Positions 1 through 6,153 of a stretch of 7,987 nt of DNA are shown here, one piece after another; position 1 is the first letter of the stretch, and each line of letters starts with the position of its first letter. The stretch is from Bacteroidales bacterium 45-6 (GTDB lineage: Bacteria > Bacteroidota > Bacteroidia > Bacteroidales > Dysgonomonadaceae). The stretch is taken from assembly GCA_001897035.1 (NCBI GenBank), contig MKRS01000457.1:1-7987 (forward strand), written 5' to 3'. Position numbers and translations under genes: made by a program. Below the pieces are notes generated by a model. It ran no database searches. It saw only the letters and a program-made list of their open reading frames with translations, and was not told the origin of the DNA.

Positions 1-14
1 GGTCAATTTTGGAC

Positions 15-57
15 AAATCGTTACCGTTTTTGTCCGGAACGGAATAGGTAACGATTT
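15..57. repeat. Perfect 11-bp inverted repeat
   Basis: AAATCGTTACC at 15-25 is repeated exactly in inverted orientation (GGTAACGATTT) at 47-57 with a 21-bp spacer. A second, nested pair, GGACAAA at 11-17 and TTTGTCC at 29-35, overlaps the left arm. There is no T tract after it, so a terminator is less likely than protein-binding sites, for example for an integrase or excisionase. The protein that would bind is unknown. Confidence 0.6.
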
Positions 58-58
58 A

Positions 59-74
59 GACACAAATTTGTGTC
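59..74. repeat. Perfect 16-bp palindrome
   Basis: GACACAAATTTGTGTC reads the same on both strands, starting one base after the preceding inverted repeat. Perfect palindromes of this length in non-coding DNA are usually dimeric protein-binding sites. GTGTC recurs at 91-95 and GACAC at 115-119. No function can be assigned. Confidence 0.6.
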
Positions 75-116
75 TTTTGGGGGCTTTTTCGTGTCTTTTA
101 TGACGGACATATTGGA

Positions 117-157
117 CACAAAAAAACCTACAAATCATTGACTTGTAGGTTTTTGTG
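117..157. terminator. Bidirectional intrinsic terminator
   Basis: CCTACAA at 127-133 pairs with TTGTAGG at 143-149 around a 9-base loop. The stem is extended outward by A7 (120-126) against T5 (150-154) and then CAC/GTG. On the minus strand the stem is followed by seven T residues, so it would stop leftward transcripts coming from the repressor unit (904 to 385). On the plus strand it has five T residues and would stop transcripts entering from the left. It isolates the lysogeny unit from whatever lies beyond the left edge. Confidence 0.85.
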
Positions 158-188
158 CTATATCCGTCTATTTTGTCCAGACCTTCCA

Positions 189-206
189 GCGGAAAAAGAG
201 GGACTC
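189..206 (-). other. tRNA 3'-end-like segment, possible att core
   Basis: Read on the minus strand this is GAGTCCCTCTTTTTCCGC, which resembles the last part of a bacterial tRNA (second half of the T arm plus the 3' acceptor strand). The upstream half of the T arm (GAGGG-TTC) is absent, the flanking sequence being unrelated, so this is not a tRNA gene. Temperate phages that use tyrosine integrases commonly carry such tRNA 3'-end fragments as the attP core. With no integrase in view and no second copy in the window, this remains a suggestion. Confidence 0.3.
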
Positions 207-287
207 TCGTGGCCGTGTCGCTAAACTTTTAACCTTCTGATTATTAGTTATTTTAATTTACAATTATGTTGTTTTATTGTCTTTCCT

Positions 288-314
288 GTTCCAATTTAGT
301 TCCAGGTTAGTTCC
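288..314. repeat. Three GTTCC repeats phased at 11 bp
   Basis: GTTCC occurs at 288-292, 299-303 and 310-314, exactly 11 bp apart. The second and third copies extend to TTAGTTCC. Equal spacing near one helical turn places the sites on one face of the DNA, as in arm-type integrase sites or small iteron arrays. The binding protein is unknown. Confidence 0.5.
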
Positions 315-384
315 GTTTTACTATACCCGTTTTGCCTTCGGCTACACAGTTTCATTTCTTCATCAAAAAAAATTAAAGCGACTT

Positions 385-555
385 TCAGTTACCATTTTTC
401 TTTAGTTCGTTAATTTCATCTTGCATTTGCTTCATTTTCTCAACCATATCTACTAACAATCCACCTACGCGAAAAGCTGAATTGGCTCCAGTTTCAGTCT
501 CATTTTTAACTTGATAGGCTCTTGCCAGTAATAAATCAAAATCGATATCCTTCAT
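385..555 (-). CDS. 56-aa protein, cotranscribed with repressor
   Basis: Small open frame starting at ATG 555 and ending with TGA at 387-385, 19 bp downstream of the repressor stop, so probably the second gene of a leftward unit. The start follows an AAAGAAAC-like purine stretch. The product begins MKDIDFDLLLARAYQVKNET, has a central motif TGANSAFRVGGLLVDMV (about residues 22-38) and ends in a charged, heptad-like helix (VEKMKQMQDEINELKK) that could be a short coiled coil. The central motif resembles a GANTA-x-RVG-x-L-x-DIV pattern that I recall from Bacteroidetes phage tail or structural proteins. That is recollection, not a database result. Function unknown; the in-frame translation is clean and the motif argues that it is real. 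Confidence 0.7.
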   Translation of the reverse strand: MKDIDFDLLLARAYQVKNETETGANSAFRVGGLLVDMVEKMKQMQDEINELKKNGN

Positions 556-574
556 AGTTTCTTTTTATTTAATT

Positions 575-904
575 CTACTTATTTAATATTTTAAAGACTT
601 TCTCCTCAAAACCTATACTCATTATTTCATCTTCGCTGATTTCTAATTCTACAAGTACTTTAGCTTTTTTGGATATATCATTCATCTTTAATCTTTCGAT
701 TGTTTTTTTTTCAATGAAATGCTGGAAGAAATCATAATCTAAAACCTGTCCGATTTTTTTCAACAGAGAAGTATCAATACTATCCCTTTTAAAAATATCA
801 TAGACATTGCTTCGCTCCTTATTAATTGCTTTTGCGAATACTGTAACCTCCATATTTACAGCGTCAACACGTTCCCTGATAATTTGTCCAATAATTTTAT
901 CCAT
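575..904 (-). CDS. Phage-type HTH repressor
   Basis: A 109-aa protein with an N-terminal XRE/Cro-like helix-turn-helix. Residues about 20-43 (VTVFAKAINKERSNVYDIFK and on) give the helix-turn-helix, with the recognition helix near N33-R40. The following LLKKIGQVLDYDFF segment is the conserved capping helix pattern common in small Bacteroidetes XRE regulators. The C-terminal half is acidic and lysine-rich with no peptidase (LexA/S24) signature, so self-cleavage is not expected from sequence. It is transcribed away from the 1064-6470 operon across a shared promoter region, the usual position of a lysogeny repressor. Likely autoregulated, because its predicted -7 box lies inside one of two GAAAATATG repeats. 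The gene is more A/T-rich than the primase gene. HTH assignment is firm; the repressor role is inferred from context. Confidence 0.8.
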   Translation of the reverse strand: MDKIIGQIIRERVDAVNMEVTVFAKAINKERSNVYDIFKRDSIDTSLLKKIGQVLDYDFFQHFIEKKTIERLKMNDISKKAKVLVELEISEDEIMSIGFEEKVFKILNK

Positions 905-962
905 ACTTATAAATTTAATTGATTGTATATTAATTGCTTACATTTCAGTGTTGTATTTTTTC

Positions 963-992
963 GGAAAATATGTTGTAAATTATAATACACAA
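963..992 (-). promoter_or_regulatory. Predicted leftward repressor promoter
   Basis: On the minus strand a TTG (plus-strand 990-992) is followed after 19 bp by TATTTTCC (970-963), an imperfect match to the Bacteroidetes -33 TTTG / -7 TAnnTTTG arrangement with correct spacing. It lies about 60 bp upstream of the repressor start. The -7 box overlaps an operator-like repeat, consistent with autorepression. Moderate to low confidence because two -7 positions deviate. Confidence 0.4.
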
Positions 993-1006
993 TTCCGAAA
1001 ATATGC

Positions 1007-1014
1007 TACATTTG
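1007..1014 (+). promoter_or_regulatory. Rightward early promoter -7 box
   Basis: TACATTTG matches the Bacteroidetes primary sigma -7 consensus TAnnTTTG exactly and lies 50 bp upstream of the first rightward gene. No clear TTTG is present at the -33 position (19-21 bp upstream), so the promoter may be weak or need activation. It would transcribe the whole 1064-6470 operon, since no terminator is visible before 6477. Confidence 0.6.
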
Positions 1015-1063
1015 CGATGTAATAATACATGCGTGTTGTAAAACTAAACTAAATAAAATTGAT

Positions 1064-1276
1064 ATGAAGGAATTGAAGCTATTTATGGAGTCCTTACCCA
1101 CAAAAGATTACAAGCGGATAAAGGATGAGATTATTGAAGGATGCTATATCTCGGAGAACGTATGGAATAATTGGTTGTGTGGCCGCACACGCGTGCCTGA
1201 CTTGGCCAAGCCCGTCATCAACCGCATAGCGAAAAAGCAGATTTATAAAGAATCAGAAATGAGTATTAATCAATAA
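1064..1276 (+). CDS. Small Cro-like DNA-binding candidate
   Basis: A 70-aa basic protein, the first gene of the rightward operon and divergent from the repressor, which is the classical place of a Cro or CII type regulator. Residues 29-56 (ISENVWNNWLCGRTRVPDLA then KPVINRIA) have the spacing of a compact helix-turn-helix: a helix with W34/W37, a GRT turn and a second helix. I recognise this as a family found at the same position in other Bacteroidetes prophages, but without a known function. The start at ATG 1064 follows an A-rich leader. The gap to the next gene is 14 bp. The HTH call is tentative. Confidence 0.65.
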   Translation: MKELKLFMESLPTKDYKRIKDEIIEGCYISENVWNNWLCGRTRVPDLAKPVINRIAKKQIYKESEMSINQ

Positions 1277-1290
1277 AAAGAAAATGAGCT

Positions 1291-1572
1291 ATGGATATCA
1301 ATGTATGCCCCCATCAAAGCGATAAGGAGAATGTCGAATTATACAACCAGCGGTTTTCCCTCAGGGAACAAGATAATAACAGACTGATAGTACCTTACAT
1401 GACGCTACCTGAATTAACTGCCTTGGAATCTCGCATCCGTCGTGTCCGTATTCTGCATGGGCAGACCTCCAACCGGGAAGATTTCTTCGAGATCTGGGAA
1501 AAATCTGGATGGAAAGAGGCGAAGAAGTTTGCCAAACTAATGAACTTGGTAAAAAAAGAAGCTAAGCCATGA
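1291..1572 (+). CDS. Hypothetical protein, 93 aa
   Basis: Unrecognised. The N-terminal 30 residues are polar and include an early C6-P-H8 pair. The middle (residues about 36-56, YMTLPELTALESRIRRVRIL) is predicted helical and strongly basic. The C-terminal part is a charged helix (WEKSGWKEAKKFAKLMNLVK) rich in lysine and tryptophan, suggesting nucleic-acid or protein binding. No signal peptide or membrane segment. Its stop overlaps the start of the next small gene in an ATGA arrangement, so the two are probably translationally coupled. Confidence 0.65.
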   Translation: MDINVCPHQSDKENVELYNQRFSLREQDNNRLIVPYMTLPELTALESRIRRVRILHGQTSNREDFFEIWEKSGWKEAKKFAKLMNLVKKEAKP

Positions 1573-1679
1573 ACCGTGACGAAGCCATTTGCCTGCTGGA
1601 GATGCTCTACAACAAGCACGGATCGGACGAAGAGCGAGAATTTGCATACCTGCGATTGAGAAAATATTTGACCTTATAA
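1569..1679 (+). CDS. 36-aa coupled microprotein
   Basis: This short frame begins in the ATGA that ends the upstream gene (4-bp overlap) and stops with TAA at 1677-1679, 16 bp before the next gene. The product (MNRDEAICLLEMLYNKHGSD, then EEREFAYLRLRKYLTL) is a plausible two-helix protein with an acidic middle and basic end. It fills what would otherwise be a 120-bp gap in a densely packed operon. The evidence is the coupling, the codon pattern and the fit; function unknown. Confidence 0.55.
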   Translation: MNRDEAICLLEMLYNKHGSDEEREFAYLRLRKYLTL

Positions 1680-1695
1680 ATTAAAAGATAGCGTT

Positions 1696-1989
1696 ATGAA
1701 CCTCAAAATCACCACCGGTCGCAACATCACAGCCATCGAACTTGAGAACCAATGGCTTGTGCTTGAAAATTATGCTGATAAATGCATCGATAAGTTTGTC
1801 TCGTTGCACAGCTTCCATATCACGGCCCAAGACATTTGCTGGCTTGAGTCATTCAAGATCTTCACCATATACTTGCTGTCAAACTATGAAGTCGGGGCTT
1901 CATCCCTGATTTTGGAACCATTGGCATTTTGCTCCCAGGAAAAACTCACGGAAATATTTGCTGAACTGATCAAGCGTAAAACAAACTGA
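1696..1989 (+). CDS. Hypothetical protein, 97 aa
   Basis: Unrecognised. The protein starts with a beta-prone segment (MNLKITTGRNITAIELENQW) and continues with alternating hydrophobic stretches, including a long apolar run around residues 50-75 (WLESFKIFTIYLLSNYEVGA). That run is probably a buried helix, since charged residues interrupt it, but a membrane association is not excluded. Three cysteines (C30, C48, C79) show no metal-site spacing. The start at ATG 1696 lies 16 bp after the preceding stop and 5 bp separate its stop from the next start, as expected in one operon. Confidence 0.65.
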   Translation: MNLKITTGRNITAIELENQWLVLENYADKCIDKFVSLHSFHITAQDICWLESFKIFTIYLLSNYEVGASSLILEPLAFCSQEKLTEIFAELIKRKTN

Positions 1990-1994
1990 TTACC

Positions 1995-2366
1995 ATGGAA
2001 AATTTATCTGTCTTTCGGCTCAATTCATGGGGAGAAATCAGGCAACGGCTTGCTGCACCTGATGGGGATAAGTTCAAGGCATACTTGAACAAGGTATATT
2101 TATCGTTGATGCGGATGCAACCCTTTGAAGTGATAATGATCCGGAAGGATGTGGCTCCGGAAAACTACGACTGGTTCATCAAGAGCTGCTGTCTTTTTAT
2201 TTGGGACGGCAACACAGATTTTATATTCTCGAATGACTACGCGGTTTTAAAACGGATGCCTTCAAAACCTGAAGATGATATAGCAGCATACAAGAACTTA
2301 TTATCACAAAAAATACAACGCCATGAACTGGAACCAGCAGCGCGAAACGATAGAAAGCAAGATTAA
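1995..2366 (+). CDS. Hypothetical protein, 123 aa
   Basis: Unrecognised. The N-terminal two thirds appear as a compact alpha/beta domain (LNSWGEIRQRLAAPDGDKFK, FEVIMIRK, CCLFIWDGNTDFIFSNDYAV). The last 20 residues are polar and basic (QRHELEPAARNDRKQD) and are encoded in the same DNA as the beginning of the next gene. That tail may be dispensable, its sequence being constrained by the overlapping frame. No catalytic motif is evident. Confidence 0.65.
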   Translation: MENLSVFRLNSWGEIRQRLAAPDGDKFKAYLNKVYLSLMRMQPFEVIMIRKDVAPENYDWFIKSCCLFIWDGNTDFIFSNDYAVLKRMPSKPEDDIAAYKNLLSQKIQRHELEPAARNDRKQD

Positions 2367-2715
2367 TGCCGGCATCGAACCCAAGGACATCGCCAAGGAA
2401 TTGGGCGTGATGGAATACGACCTGCGGCAGTTTATTCACCGTAACCGCATCTTCCCCCGGAAGACTAAAAAGGCGATGGCCTTCGAGCTTGTCAACATCT
2501 ACACCCGCGGGCATCCTGAATATTTCCGTCCGAACCGTGACTTTTTCAAGGATGTGCGGATCAGGCAAAAGCACTGGTGGTCCCTCTACCGGGGCGAAAA
2601 GGTCATGACACAGGAGGAATACATGCGGGTGACGAAACATTTGAATATAACGCTGCACGAGGCCTTCGAGGCCCGGCAGCTGAACTGGGTGGATGAACTA
2701 GACAATCAACGATGA
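2323..2715 (+). CDS. HTH protein preceding the primase
   Basis: A 130-aa basic protein with two DNA-binding-like segments. Residues about 20-42 (PKDIAKELGVMEYDLRQFIH) form a helix-turn-helix of the 'D-I-A-x-x-L-G-V' type. Residues about 76-117 (KDVRIRQKHWWSLYRGEKVM, then TQEEYMRVTKHLNI) look like a second HTH of the XRE kind. Start choice: ATG 2323 gives a complete first helix and a 44-bp overlap with the upstream gene; the next ATG (residue 30) would cut the HTH. Its stop overlaps the primase start (ATGA), so it is produced together with the primase-helicase. By position it could be an origin-binding or loading factor, or a regulator. That role is inference; the HTH is visible. Confidence 0.7.
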   Translation: MNWNQQRETIESKINAGIEPKDIAKELGVMEYDLRQFIHRNRIFPRKTKKAMAFELVNIYTRGHPEYFRPNRDFFKDVRIRQKHWWSLYRGEKVMTQEEYMRVTKHLNITLHEAFEARQLNWVDELDNQR

Positions 2716-5700
2716 CATATATATCCGAATCGAATAAAAACAGGATACTGCAGGCCGCGGAAGGGAAACTTTTCGAGGTGATCTCCGACTATGTGAGCCT
2801 GAATCCGACAGACAGGAAAAACAAAACCTTTGTCGGCCAATGCCCGTCCTGCAAAGCCAACAAGAGCCTTCTTGTTACTCCGGGCAAGAACATGTTCGGG
2901 TGCAAGAACTGCTCGAACATGGGAGGCACCAAGCCCATCGACTTCCTGATGCGGATGGGGCTGACTTATCCGGATGCGCTTGAAAAACTGGCGCAAATAC
3001 TGAATGTCACGATCATAGATGAAACCCCGGTGCCGAAAAACCCGAAAGTGGGTAAAAAGCAAGCGGCAAAGAGAACAGGCACTTACCTGGACACTTTCCT
3101 TGCCGGGTCGGGACTGACCCTTGACGATGTCCGTGCAAGCATCGAGCTGAAGGACGAAAGCAAGACGGTCATCACCGGACATGTGTTCAAGTCCGGGTCC
3201 CTGGACAATTTCTACAACGAACAGAAGGATATCGACGATGTCCTGATCGAATATTATGACCTGGACGGGAAACCGGTCCTTTATGACGTGCTTGACGAAA
3301 AAGGAAAGCATACCGGACGCACAAAGCCTTATGTCCGGGTCCGCTACCAGTTTCCGGAAGAGCATAAGGACAGCAAGGGTCGGCCGACAAAATACCGGAC
3401 TCCGAAAAATGCAGGTACCCGGCTCTACATTCCCCAAGCAATTCGTAGCCTGTATCAGGCCGGGAAAAAGATCGAACGCCTGTTCGTCCAGGAAGGGGAA
3501 AAGAAAGCCGAGAAGTGCTGCAAGCACGGTCTCTTTTCGGTTGGCATATCCGGCATCCAGAACCTTGGACAGAACGGGCAGATTCCGCCCGACCTGGTGA
3601 AGATAATCCAGGCATGTGAAGTAAAGGAGGTCGTGATGCTCTTTGACTCCGACTGGGACGAATTGTCCTCCGACCTGTCGATAAACGAGGACGTGCAAAA
3701 ACGCCCCCGGAATTTCTTCTATGCGGCCCGCAATTTCCAGACGTATATCAAGACGCTCAAGAACAGGGGGCTTTACCTGGAAATATTTATCGGGCATGTG
3801 CTCAGGAACGACAACGGAGACAAGGGAGTCGATGACCTGCTGACAAAGAGCCTCCAGGGCAAGGAGGATGAACTCCTGAAGGATGTCAATAGCCTGGTCA
3901 ACGAGAAGAACCTGAAGGGGAATTATCTCCAGCTGCACAAGATCACCCTGATGGGCGACCTGAAGCTTTCGGAGCTTTGGGCCTTGGACAACCCCGCTTC
4001 ATTTGCCGAACGGCACAAGAACGTCCTGAAGGAACTTCCGGAGTTTAAGATTGGCCGCCACCAATGGAGGTTCAACGAAAAAGGCGAGTTGGAAAATACC
4101 CGCCCGATAGAGCAGGACGAGCAATACTGGGAAGAAATCACGAATTTCAAATCTGGGAAGACTACCTACGAGTTCCGTTATGTGGAAGTGATCAACTTCC
4201 TGCAGAACCGGGGCTTTGGCAGGATGCGCCGGGAAAGCCGCGAACTGTCGCCATATTTCATCCATGTCACGCCGCCGACAGTGCGGGTTGTGGAACCTTA
4301 TGAAGTCCGGGACTATGTCGTGGAGTTCACCAAGGCGCTGCGCTTGAAGAATGTCTTGGAACTACTCTTCAGGGGCGGCCCCCAATACCTGGGACAAGAC
4401 CGGCTTTCAAATATGGCCTTTATCAAGCCGGAATTCCCCGAATCGAAACGGGACGAGCAGCTTTTTTATTTCAAGGATATTTGCTGGAGGATCACCAAGG
4501 ACAAGATCCATGTGGCCGACTACAGCGAAATAACGCACCAGGTGTGGAGCGACAACGTGAAGCAATTCCCGGCGGAAAAGACTCAAGAGCCCTTGATAAA
4601 CGTCACCCGGTCGGATGACGGCCATTTTTCTTATTCTGTTTCTGACGCCGGGGCCAAGTGCCATATTCTCCAGTTCCTTATCAACACGTCGAACTTCACC
4701 TGGCGGAAAGAAAGGGAGCGTCTTCCCGTTGAACCCGAAGAGTACCAAGAGAACAAGGAGCATCTTGTTTCCAAACTGTGCGCGATCGGCTATATGCTGA
4801 TGACCTGCAAGGACAGGAATGTGTCCCGGGCGGTTGTGGCCATGGACGGAAGGCAATCGGAAGTCGGCAAGTCGAACGGCCGCTCCGGTAAATCGATCAT
4901 CGGTGAAATGTTCAAGCACCTGGTGCCGGCCATATCGGTAAACGGCAAGGTGAGGGACATCGAGGGCGACCAGTTTGTCTGGACGGAATTGACGGAGAAA
5001 ACAAAAGTGGTCTTTATCGACGACGTCCGGACGAATTTTTCCCTTGAGTTCCTCTTTGCCAACATCACCGGCGACTGGACGGTGAACTACAAGGGAGGCG
5101 GGCGGATAACCTTTCCCTTTTCCGTCTCCCCCAAGATATACATCACCACCAACCATGCCCTGAATGGCGAGGGAAGTTCTTTCATCGATCGCCAGTGGCT
5201 CATCGCTTTTTCGGATTTTTACAACGAAAGCCATAAGCCCCTGGATGATTTCGGCACCTTGTTTTTTGACGAATGGGGATTCGAACAGTGGAACTTGCTT
5301 TGGAACCTGATGGCCGATTGCGTTCAGATCTATCTCAGGTATGGCATCGTACAAGCCCCTGGCGAACGGTTGGAGTACCGGAGGATGCGGCAGCAAATGG
5401 GTGAAAATTTCATTCTGTGGGCCGATGAGTACTTCTCCAGCGAGGAGCATCTCAACCGTAAGATTGTACGAAGGGCGATGTATGACGACTTCTTCGACAA
5501 GTCCGCCATGAAGGACCGGAAGTATATCACCCCTACCCTGTTCAAGGAGAAGGTGAAAATATATTGCGAGTTCAAGGGCTTCAACTTTAACCCGCTCAGC
5601 TATGATCCAATTTCCAGGCTGCCGTTGAAATACGACAAGAAGACCGGTGAGCCGGATATCGATAACAAAACGAACGGCGTGGAGTATTTCACGATAGGAA

Positions 5701-5771
5701 CGCCTGACTATCATTTCAAGGATATGCCGCAAGAGACAACAGGAGATAATAAACAACAGTATAAATTTTAA
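2712..5771 (+). CDS. Phage primase-helicase (zinc finger, TOPRIM, SF3-like)
   Basis: A 1019-aa replication protein expected to unwind DNA and make primers. In order it shows the following. A DnaG-like N-terminal zinc-binding domain has C44-x2-C47 and C64-x2-C67, followed by GGTKPIDFLMRMGLTYPDAL. A TOPRIM domain has the acidic triad regions E261-G-E263, D312-S-D314-W-D316 and D370-K-G-V-D374-D. A long central region (about 400-690) has no motif I recognise. An SF3/AAA+ helicase core has the P-loop NGRSGKS (722-728), Walker B VVFIDD (766-771), the polar sensor TTN (812-814) and an arginine segment DRQ (826-828). A C-terminal segment (about 935-985, KVKIYCEFKGFNFNP and on) is of a winged-helix type seen in such enzymes. 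The first finger is CxxC rather than the DnaG CxxH. The gene is richer in G+C than its flanks. It is coupled to the upstream HTH gene. Function is firm, the family name is not. Confidence 0.9.
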   Translation: MTYISESNKNRILQAAEGKLFEVISDYVSLNPTDRKNKTFVGQCPSCKANKSLLVTPGKNMFGCKNCSNMGGTKPIDFLMRMGLTYPDALEKLAQILNVTIIDETPVPKNPKVGKKQAAKRTGTYLDTFLAGSGLTLDDVRASIELKDESKTVITGHVFKSGSLDNFYNEQKDIDDVLIEYYDLDGKPVLYDVLDEKGKHTGRTKPYVRVRYQFPEEHKDSKGRPTKYRTPKNAGTRLYIPQAIRSLYQAGKKIERLFVQEGEKKAEKCCKHGLFSVGISGIQNLGQNGQIPPDLVKIIQACEVKEVVMLFDSDWDELSSDLSINEDVQKRPRNFFYAARNFQTYIKTLKNRGLYLEIFIGHVLRNDNGDKGVDDLLTKSLQGKEDELLKDVNSLVNEKNLKGNYLQLHKITLMGDLKLSELWALDNPASFAERHKNVLKELPEFKIGRHQWRFNEKGELENTRPIEQDEQYWEEITNFKSGKTTYEFRYVEVINFLQNRGFGRMRRESRELSPYFIHVTPPTVRVVEPYEVRDYVVEFTKALRLKNVLELLFRGGPQYLGQDRLSNMAFIKPEFPESKRDEQLFYFKDICWRITKDKIHVADYSEITHQVWSDNVKQFPAEKTQEPLINVTRSDDGHFSYSVSDAGAKCHILQFLINTSNFTWRKERERLPVEPEEYQENKEHLVSKLCAIGYMLMTCKDRNVSRAVVAMDGRQSEVGKSNGRSGKSIIGEMFKHLVPAISVNGKVRDIEGDQFVWTELTEKTKVVFIDDVRTNFSLEFLFANITGDWTVNYKGGGRITFPFSVSPKIYITTNHALNGEGSSFIDRQWLIAFSDFYNESHKPLDDFGTLFFDEWGFEQWNLLWNLMADCVQIYLRYGIVQAPGERLEYRRMRQQMGENFILWADEYFSSEEHLNRKIVRRAMYDDFFDKSAMKDRKYITPTLFKEKVKIYCEFKGFNFNPLSYDPISRLPLKYDKKTGEPDIDNKTNGVEYFTIGTPDYHFKDMPQETTGDNKQQYKF

Positions 5772-5781
5772 AGCAAAAATT

Positions 5782-6153
5782 ATGAAACTAAAAGAAGCAT
5801 TTGTAAAAGACCTCTACAAAAGATTTAGTAAGGAAGAAATATCCTTTAGCCGTATGGTCGAGCTATTGAACGAAGAGACAGAGAAAAAAGAGGATAATAT
5901 ACTTGGAGTCACGATGCGATTTTCCTCCGATGTGATTCCGTTTATCCATTCCGGGGCAGCATCTGTCATTGCAATAGTTGCCGAAAAGGATACAGGAAAA
6001 GGAATGGCCTTTGTTGCCGGAAGCCAGGATTCATGCGCAACCTTGTTGCATGAACTGTTGAATAAAGAAGAGATCCGCCCAATCATTAAAAAGATGATTG
6101 AGAAATATCCTTTACCTTACACGATGGGACAGACAAACCCATGCAAGAACTAA
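5782..6153 (+). CDS. Hypothetical protein, 123 aa
   Basis: Unrecognised. It begins with a charged helical segment (MKLKEAFVKDLYKRFSKEEI, SFSRMVELLNEE). A globular alpha/beta core follows, containing VIPFIHSGAASVIAIVAEKD, GKGMAFVAGS and a DSCATLLHELL helix. The glycine-rich GKGMAFVAGS is not a P-loop. No signal peptide or transmembrane helix. It lies 10 bp after the primase stop and its last 13 bp overlap the next gene if that gene starts at 6141. The gene is clearly more A/T-rich than the primase gene, a sign of mosaic origin. Probably an accessory protein of the replication operon. Confidence 0.7.
   Translation: MKLKEAFVKDLYKRFSKEEISFSRMVELLNEETEKKEDNILGVTMRFSSDVIPFIHSGAASVIAIVAEKDTGKGMAFVAGSQDSCATLLHELLNKEEIRPIIKKMIEKYPLPYTMGQTNPCKN

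Larger units (their letters stand above)
1..384. other. Gene-free left region, integration/terminator type
   Basis: I see no convincing gene here. Reading frames open from the left edge close early (stops at 49-51 and 101-103), so a gene tail entering from the left cannot be excluded but cannot be supported. The stretch is crowded with inverted repeats, has five GGACA/TGTCC words in the first 180 bases, carries a strong hairpin terminator, and has a short match to a tRNA 3' end. Such a mixture next to a repressor is typical of an attachment-site region; the integrase would then lie outside the window. The role is inferred. Confidence 0.5.
949..1040. promoter_or_regulatory. Divergent operator region with phased repeats
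   Basis: GAAAATATG occurs at 964-972 and 997-1005, 33 bp (about three helical turns) apart and within a longer similar context (TTC-S-GAAAATATG-Y-T). TGTTGTA occurs three times at 949-955, 971-977 and 1034-1040, spaced 22 and 63 bp. ATGTA-ATAA-TACAT at 1017-1030 is an inverted repeat just after the rightward -7 box. The first long repeat covers the leftward -7 box and the second abuts the rightward -7 box. These are good operator candidates for the repressor and/or the 1064-1276 product. Binding is inferred. Confidence 0.55.

Noticed and set aside
807..1022. Plus-strand open frame of 71 codons with a hydrophobic product
   Set aside because: It is mostly antisense to the HTH repressor gene and then runs across the divergent promoter region; its hydrophobicity comes from the complementary strand composition.
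1395..1619. Minus-strand open frame of 74 codons
   Set aside because: It is antisense to two tightly coupled rightward genes and has no supporting signals.
2706..3938. Long open frame (about 410 codons) on the minus strand within the primase-helicase gene
   Set aside because: It is antisense to a gene with clear zinc-finger and TOPRIM motifs, and its translation shows no recognisable domain. Such frames arise from the codon bias of the real gene.
4407..5756. Open frame of about 449 codons on the minus strand
   Set aside because: It is antisense to the SF3-like helicase part with Walker motifs; long but without domain features, promoter or neighbours.
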